From Isoetes taiwanensis (taxonomy: Eukaryota; Streptophyta; Lycopodiopsida; Isoetales; Isoetaceae), in contig JAJEKV010000061.1 of NCBI GenBank assembly GCA_021234155.1, positions 970,746 through 1,034,745 on the forward strand: 64,000 nt of DNA, given 5' to 3'. Made by a program: the position numbers and the translations under genes. Below, piece by piece: positions 58,736-64,000 of this stretch (its first letter is position 1; each line of letters starts with the position of its first letter). Under the pieces are notes generated by a model. The model saw only the letters and a program-made list of their open reading frames with translations, was not told the DNA's origin and made no database searches.

Positions 58736-59754
58736 GGGACATGATACACATTCATAAAGAAGAACAAAGGGCTTGATGATATCTCAATATTCTATACGAA
58801 TTAAATGGATAACGAGGTAATAAAGGTTGAGTAACAACACAACTCCACAATGCATCCTAGCAACATTATTTTCGTTGCTTCTAAATTGTTTTAGCATCAG
58901 GAACGTTTATTAGTAGGTAATACCTACAATATTAAATACATGTGCATTTTATCCGAATGAGGAATATTGGTACATATATTGGTATATATATATAGGAAGG
59001 GCATACAACATGCATGTGTTGGTAAGGTGAAAAAGGATATATAGGCCCAAAGCTTCATTTACACTTCCATTCATGTTCTCGTAAGTTTCTTTTGTTGCTT
59101 TTACTTCGCACCTATTCCTTAACTCTCATAGGCATAATCTTTCATTTCAGATAATGGAAAAGAACGAAAGGTGATTTGAAAGAGTTTAAGGCTTTTGAAC
59201 TATAAGGTATGTTAAGGGCTTGAACTATAATCTTGTGGCTTTTTGTTTTATTATTTTCGGTGGCCATACAAGTAAAGACGATTCAAGTGTTTTCAAATGT
59301 GGTGGTACCTTTTTATATCCTAGTTCCATTGAGTTATCAAACACCAAAAACAAAAAAAAAAAACATAGCAAGTAGATTTTGCAATATATTCTATGGTGAG
59401 ATAAAGTTTGATATTGTTTGCAAGCAATGAGATAAACTAAACATCAATTAACCTCCTGTTGATAGAGACATGGATCTAAGAAGGAAAAATCCATTCTCAA
59501 AATGACAATGCATCTCTAACACGTGAATATTTGAGACCAAATGAAACTCGAACCCTTGCAAGTCCTGGTTCATGACATTTCCCAAAGAATGTTTGTTCCA
59601 TACCTTAGTTTATTTTATAAAGACAATATGGAGATAATTATATACTCACATGTTTTAGTGAACGTGTTTACACCAACATAGTGGTAATTGTGGCAGTATA
59701 GTTTTGTTGTGTTGAAGCAGGATTAGAAACATCTTTCTTTGTACTTGGCAAATA

Positions 59755-59850
59755 TGATAGGAACATCTGCACTTGGCCCAAAGCCTTTCAAGATGGTATG
59801 TTTTGAGCTTGAAGTACTTTGGAGAGTGGTTAAGCATGTAATAGATGCAA
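59755..59850 (+). repeat. Local direct repeat, unit 2
   Basis: The shorter copy of 58,600-58,735, located about 80 bases before the glycine-rich protein coding exon, so it may lie in that gene's promoter or 5' intron. Confidence 0.75.
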
Positions 59851-59931
59851 TGAGCATTAGCCAATATATTGAGGATTAATCATGGACCCTTAATATGTTA
59901 ACGTTTTGTGCACAGATTTTGGCGAATCAAG

Positions 59932-60318
59932 ATGAAGATGTTTATGTTTATCTTGTTGATTCTTTTTGTTAACTATAGCAATTCTTGCTCCGATCATAAG
60001 AAGGAGAAGAAATTGGCTCCTCCCGCCCCTTTGCTCGGTGGAGTTGGAGGAGCAGGGGGAACAGGAGGTCCTGGGGCTGTAGGAGGAGCTGGAGGAGCTG
60101 GAGCTCCAGACAGCCCTGGAAGAAGCGCTGGGGCAGGAGGGCCTGGCGGCTCAGGTGGCCCAGGTACAGAGGTGGGTGACTCATTGCCTCGTTATGTAAT
60201 TGTTCCTGCCCCCAATGGCATGGATGCAAATGGGACCGGGCAGCCGGGTGGACGTGGCTCTGATGGTAAACTCCCTGGGCAGCCCGGTGGAAATGGTGGC
60301 CGTGGAGGCCGTTGGTAA
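59932..60318 (+). CDS. Small secreted glycine/proline-rich protein
   Basis: A 128-residue open frame, intact from ATG to TAA. It has a hydrophobic signal peptide (MKMFMFILLILFVNYSNSC), a short basic segment (HKKEKK), then low-complexity GGxGG/GPGG sequence (residues about 37-85), a less repetitive centre (DSLPRYVIVPAPNG), and a Gly/Arg-rich end (GGNGGRGGRW). Such proteins usually go to the cell wall or apoplast; no specific function can be claimed. I start at 59,932 because upstream in-frame sequence lacks ATG and GTGCACAG at 59,908-59,915 looks like a splice acceptor in the 5' leader. AATAAA signals follow soon after the stop. It is the most plausible intact gene in the window. Confidence 0.6.
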   Translation: MKMFMFILLILFVNYSNSCSDHKKEKKLAPPAPLLGGVGGAGGTGGPGAVGGAGGAGAPDSPGRSAGAGGPGGSGGPGTEVGDSLPRYVIVPAPNGMDANGTGQPGGRGSDGKLPGQPGGNGGRGGRW

Positions 60319-60326
60319 AGTTGTCA

Positions 60327-60440
60327 ACTTAATAAAACCATTGTTGGCAATTTGACCTAAATGAATAAAACCACTGTTCATTGTTGGCAATTTGACTGAA
60401 ATGAATAAAACCACTGTCTTTCCTACTGTTGAAGATTTTG
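60327..60440 (+). terminator. Tandem polyadenylation-signal repeats in the 3' UTR
   Basis: AATAAAACCA(C/T)TG with ATTGTTGGCAATTTGAC repeats about 2.5 times just after the stop of the glycine-rich gene, giving three AATAAA hexamers at about 60,330, 60,364 and 60,403 and a fourth at 60,441. Confidence 0.6.
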
Positions 60441-61610
60441 AATAAAGCAATTTGATTTTTTTTTTAGCACACCAGCCCACCGGGCCTACAGCCTTTCCTC
60501 AAATTCTAGACTATCCACGTATCAAGTCCATCTCAGCAAAATCTGAAGTGGCATATCCCTTCACCGTTAGATCTCTTTTTTTTCAAATCAATGGCCAGCG
60601 AAATTAGAAATGGCCCAATTTTTCACAGAAGGACGTCCCGCGAACGTCCCCGCGAGCATTCTTCCGCAGTGCTTGGATTTGCACCCTTTCTGCATCCTCA
60701 GTGTCGACCGTTCTGCACCCAGTTTTCTTTTCTTTTTCTCTTCTAGGCTTCTTTGTGCATCGGCGGTTAATAAGTCGGTTCAATCTTTCTTCCAGGCTTC
60801 TTTATACATCGGCAGTTAATAAGTCGATTCAATCTTCCATTTGATCGGGAGTTCAGAATAACAAGAGTTTTTTCCTCAAGGATTTCGTCTGATCAGGATT
60901 TCATTTGGCTACTGACCGATTTGCATTACAGATGGATCAGCCGATTTAGGGTATGGCAGAGACAAGTTGGTTCAGAAAATAGCAGATGGGAGGAATCGGT
61001 AGTTTGAATGCCCTATCTCCACATTCGGATTGCTTTGCTATTAAATTTATCACAAGGATTCTATGCGACGGATTTGAAGGCAGCCAAAAACAACAATCTG
61101 CTGTTGAGCTGCAGGAGTTTGGGGGGGCTGCTTTTGAAATCAGACCCTCTGCTTTTGAGACCTTGTAATTTCTACGCATGGAGACAAGAATAGCTGTTGA
61201 AGAGCCAACAATGCCTGTTCTGAGTCGTGTATCATCCCCATTTTTGTTAATAGATAGATAGTGTAGCTCCTATGGCCCAGCCAGCATATTTGATGGCAGA
61301 AGGTGGAAGCACAGGTTATGGTGGTTAATAATGGTATATCCCTCTTCTTTTATTGTATTTGTATTGATCTTCTGTTAAAAATCCAGTAATAGGCATCCCT
61401 AAAATGTCAGAGCAGAAAACAGAGTCCCATTCAGATCTATAGGAGCAAAAAAAGTATAACAGGGATTTTATTTAGAACAGGGCACAACGGATTCAATAGG
61501 ATTGGAGGACCGGCCTTGCTCGCTATCCCATAATATGTTGATTTGCCTCTGTAGAGTGCATTCTGCAGCATGCTCTGGCATTTCTGCTTTGACGATCTCC
61601 TGTCTGTAAC
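60441..61610. other. No assigned gene; probable upstream region of the GH28-like gene
   Basis: Short overlapping open frames at 60,610-60,819 and 60,986-61,190 are not recognised. TCTTTCTTCCAGGCTTCTTT and related strings recur at 60,737-60,810 as a short local repeat (CTTCTTTGTGCATCGGCGGTTAATAAGTCGG type). Confidence 0.4.
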
Positions 61611-61615
61611 AGTAA

Positions 61616-63580
61616 GCTCTGCATATGGATATCCTGAGGAAGCATTTTCAGTTCTCAATGCTAAGGATTTTGGAGCGGTGGGAGATGGAGTTTCCCTGAA
61701 TACTAACCCGATACAATCTGCCATTGATGCTGCCTGTGCCCTTAGAGGCCAATGCATGGTGCATTTTCCACCTGGATTATACCTCACTGGAACCATTTTT
61801 TTGAAATCTAATGTGTCTCTGCATTTGGATCCAAAAGCTATCATTGCATGGAGCACAGAACATAAGGATTATCCTGTCGAAAGAACAAGATGATATGTAT
61901 TGTAGAAAATGCTTCTAATGTGGGAATTTCTGGAGGTACTGTGGATGGTCAGGGGCTGAAATTTGTGTTGATATTTAATGAGACAAAGTATGTGATGTTG
62001 AACTAGAACGAGACGGGTACTTGTGTTGGCAATGAGTGTCGACCTCATTTGGTAGGCTTCCTCAACTGCAGAAGTGTCCATATCTGGAACGTGAAATTTC
62101 AAGAACCAGCACACTGGTGGTAGGTCATCTATTACCTTTTGGATCACAATGTGCATTGTGTATCAAATTCTGCTTTTAGAAACTAAGCTGGCATTTATCT
62201 TAAATAGAAACCACTCTATTATAAACTTGCTGTTCAAATAGGTCAGTACTTATCTTCTGCTAGAAAATATCTAGCATGTTTCCATCAGGGGTGTCCTTTC
62301 TAGCTTTTCCTCAGGTTGTTTATGGTCTTTGTCAGAAAAATTGTCACTTGATTCGACACATGAACAACCAGGAACACAATTAATTGGATAAATTATTTCA
62401 CATAGAAACCACTGCATCTGAATTTTTATGGCCTTATTGAGCTCCTGGATGGGCTTCCAAAAGGTCTCAGCACTCTTCTTTTCCTTAGTTTTTTTCTTGC
62501 AGTAGTATTAAGCCCTGAACATCTAAATGGTCAATGAGTCAAGAAGTGTTTCATGTAGATGCAACTTTTTCAAAATATCTTCTGTAAGTTATATTTTGTT
62601 TTCTGTGTTTAGTGTTCCTGGTTTCCCTTTCTAAGTCTATGAATAAATAGCATTTCATGAATACCATTTTTTGCAGCTTGCATCTTATCAAACTCAGATT
62701 CCATTCAAATACATGGTGTTGCAAATACATGATGTTGCAATTACTGGAGATTTCAATATACCAAACAATGATGGTATTGGCATTGTGAGCAGCAATAATA
62801 CAATAATAAAAAGGTGCCAAATAAATACTGGAGATGATGCAATCTGCCCAAAGACTATTGGAGGAGCACTTTATAATTTGACCGAACAAGACTGTCTATT
62901 CGCACAAAATTATGTGGAGTGAAGATTGGAAGTGAAAGCGAGCATGATTTTGTTGGCCTATCTTTTTCAAATATTACTATAGTAAATTCTCACAGAGGGA
63001 TTGGAATTCAGCTAAGGGACTCAGGTAAAGGCACACTTTGCTTATTGATTTCCTTATGACAAAGTATTATGAAGGAAAACCATTGAATTTGCGGTGATCT
63101 TTGTAATAGGTAATGTACGAGATGTTTCATTTTCAAACATCGAAATAAGTACTCGCTTCTACGATCCATCCTGGTGGGGAAATGGAGAACCTATATATGT
63201 CACAGCTTGCCTAAGAAACAACTTCACTAAAGTGGGATCTATTTACAATGTAACATTTTCAAACATCATGGCAGTCTCTGAAAATGGTATATTTTTTGCT
63301 GGTTCGAAGGATGGGACATTGAATGGGCTAAAACTTAGAGATGTTGCTGTGACACTTCAGCGATCGACAACATTTCCTGGTGGACTACAGGACTATAGGC
63401 CAGGTTGTAAAGGCCTTATACCTCATCAAATGTCTGGAGTTTTTATGGAGTATGTTTCTGATATTAAATTGCAGAATGTGACACTCAGCTGGTTTTGAAC
63501 CAAAGTACTTCAGACTGGGATATGCCTTTACATAAGTCTGGACCATTTTACTTCCACAACAGGGAGCATATCATCCTAAA
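61616..63580 (+). pseudogene. Polygalacturonase-like GH28 family pseudogene
   Basis: GH28 enzymes cut pectin in the cell wall. Exon 1 reads NAKDFGAVGDGVSLNTNPIQ, SAIDAACALRGQCMVHFPPG and YLTGTIFLKSNVSLHLDPKA. It shifts near 61,888 to VENASNVGISGGTVDGQG, has a stop at 62,004, then FLNCRSVHIWNVKFQEPAHW to the donor at 62,120. Exon 2 (62,677-63,024) carries IHDVAITGDFNIPNNDGIGI, TGDDAICPK and, after a shift near 62,922, GSESEHDFVGLSFSNITIV. Exon 3 from 63,110 reads NVRDVSFSNIEISTRFYDPS, then IYNVTFSNIMAVSENGIFFA. The final STSDWDMPLH part is frameshifted. The beta-helix pattern is clear. The usual NTD is NND and the GHG motif is not evident, so it belongs to a divergent branch. Several frameshifts make it a likely pseudogene. 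Confidence 0.88.
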
Positions 63581-63662
63581 CCTGTAGCTTGGAAGGGGAT
63601 AATTCTGTTTCTTTCTACGTCCACACAAGCCAAAATGCCGTAATGCATTATCTACAGACAAG

Positions 63663-63782
63663 AAATATTATTTCCTTGCCTTTTTCCTATCAGAAGTCCA
63701 GTCTTAACCCACCATTCTATACAGTAAATATTATTTCGCTACCTTTTCCTGATCAGAAATCCAGATTCTTAACCCACTGTTG
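63663..63782 (+). repeat. Tandem duplication, about 63-bp unit
   Basis: AATATTATTTC(C/G), CCTTTTTCCTATCAGAAGTC / CCTTTTCCTGATCAGAAATC and CTTAACCCAC occur twice in order (about 63,663-63,710 and 63,727-63,780), just after the GH28-like pseudogene. Confidence 0.75.
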
Positions 63783-64000
63783 GGAAATTATCGAGATTAT
63801 CCAACTATTTAGGGTTTTACGGGAAGTGTTTAAACGAGAAGACAAGGTTCCTTCTGACTTAAATACAGTTCCACATCCTAGCAGAATCCCTACATTTATG
63901 TAGGCCTCTATGCTGCCGCGCGTGATCCAGCTTTCCTCACCGGAATTCAAGCCACAAGACTATTTGTGCAACGTGAAGTTAACTGGGCCCTAAATTCAGC

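Noticed and set aside
59969-60229. Minus-strand open frame opposite the glycine-rich gene
   Set aside because: A shadow of GC-rich repetitive codons. The plus-strand frame has a signal peptide and complete start and stop.
1-64000. CRISPR arrays, bacterial operons, replication origins
   Set aside because: No regularly spaced direct repeats with spacers, no ribosome-binding sites or tight gene packing. Introns and retroelements show this is plant nuclear DNA.

Overview
The window is 64 kb of AT-rich, gene-poor nuclear DNA from a land plant. It looks like a non-angiosperm, most likely a homosporous fern. Three things support this. The PPR (pentatricopeptide repeat) remnants at 1.9-3.2 kb and 39.8 kb use the PLS phrasing I associate with fern and lycophyte genomes. 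A spliced flavodiiron (FLV) fragment lies at 12.8-13.9 kb, and FLV genes are known from algae, mosses, lycophytes, ferns and gymnosperms but were lost in angiosperms. There are also short plant-type introns and a dense mix of decayed Helitron, LINE, Copia, Gypsy and PIF/Harbinger copies. The species is an inference.

Layout: 0-0.55 kb Gypsy pol fragment; 1.9-3.2 kb PPR pseudogene (-); 3.2-10.4 kb mostly unrecognised DNA with local duplications and one degenerate coding stretch; 10.5-12.1 kb Copia pol (-); 12.1-14.3 kb a truncated FLV gene bracketed by palindromes built on GGAAACCCTTCC; 14.3-16.6 kb LINE (-); 18.4 kb BTB exon; 20.7-21.9 kb candidate spliced exons of unknown function (-); 23.4-23.8 kb tRNA-like repeats; 24.1-28.8 kb a decayed RepHel Helitron (-); 29.9-31.1 kb three unrelated gene fragments in a row (SnRK2 kinase, response-regulator receiver, beta-ketoacyl-CoA synthase); 33.4-35.5 kb two unrecognised coding candidates (-); 39.8 kb PPR fragment; 40.4-41.5 kb a Harbinger+Copia composite; 44.3-45.0 kb aldo/keto reductase fragment; 46.8-47.1 kb RPA-like fragment (-); 47.4-48.95 kb L1-type LINE with poly(A) and target-site duplication; 51.7-57.9 kb a mosaic A-B-A' block; 59.9-60.3 kb a small intact secreted glycine-rich protein gene; 61.6-63.6 kb a GH28-like pseudogene.

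Very little here looks functional. The best candidate for an intact gene is the glycine-rich secreted protein at 59,932-60,318. Nearly every other recognisable gene is a fragment with frameshifts or stops.

The main interest is how fragments were assembled. Ordinary genes (FLV, SnRK2, receiver, KCS, AKR, RPA, BTB) sit as pieces among rolling-circle and cut-and-paste elements. The 51.7-57.9 kb block is stitched from copies of three other places in the same window. Two Helitron-type 3' ends (hairpin + CTAG before T) are visible, and one of them abuts that mosaic exactly.
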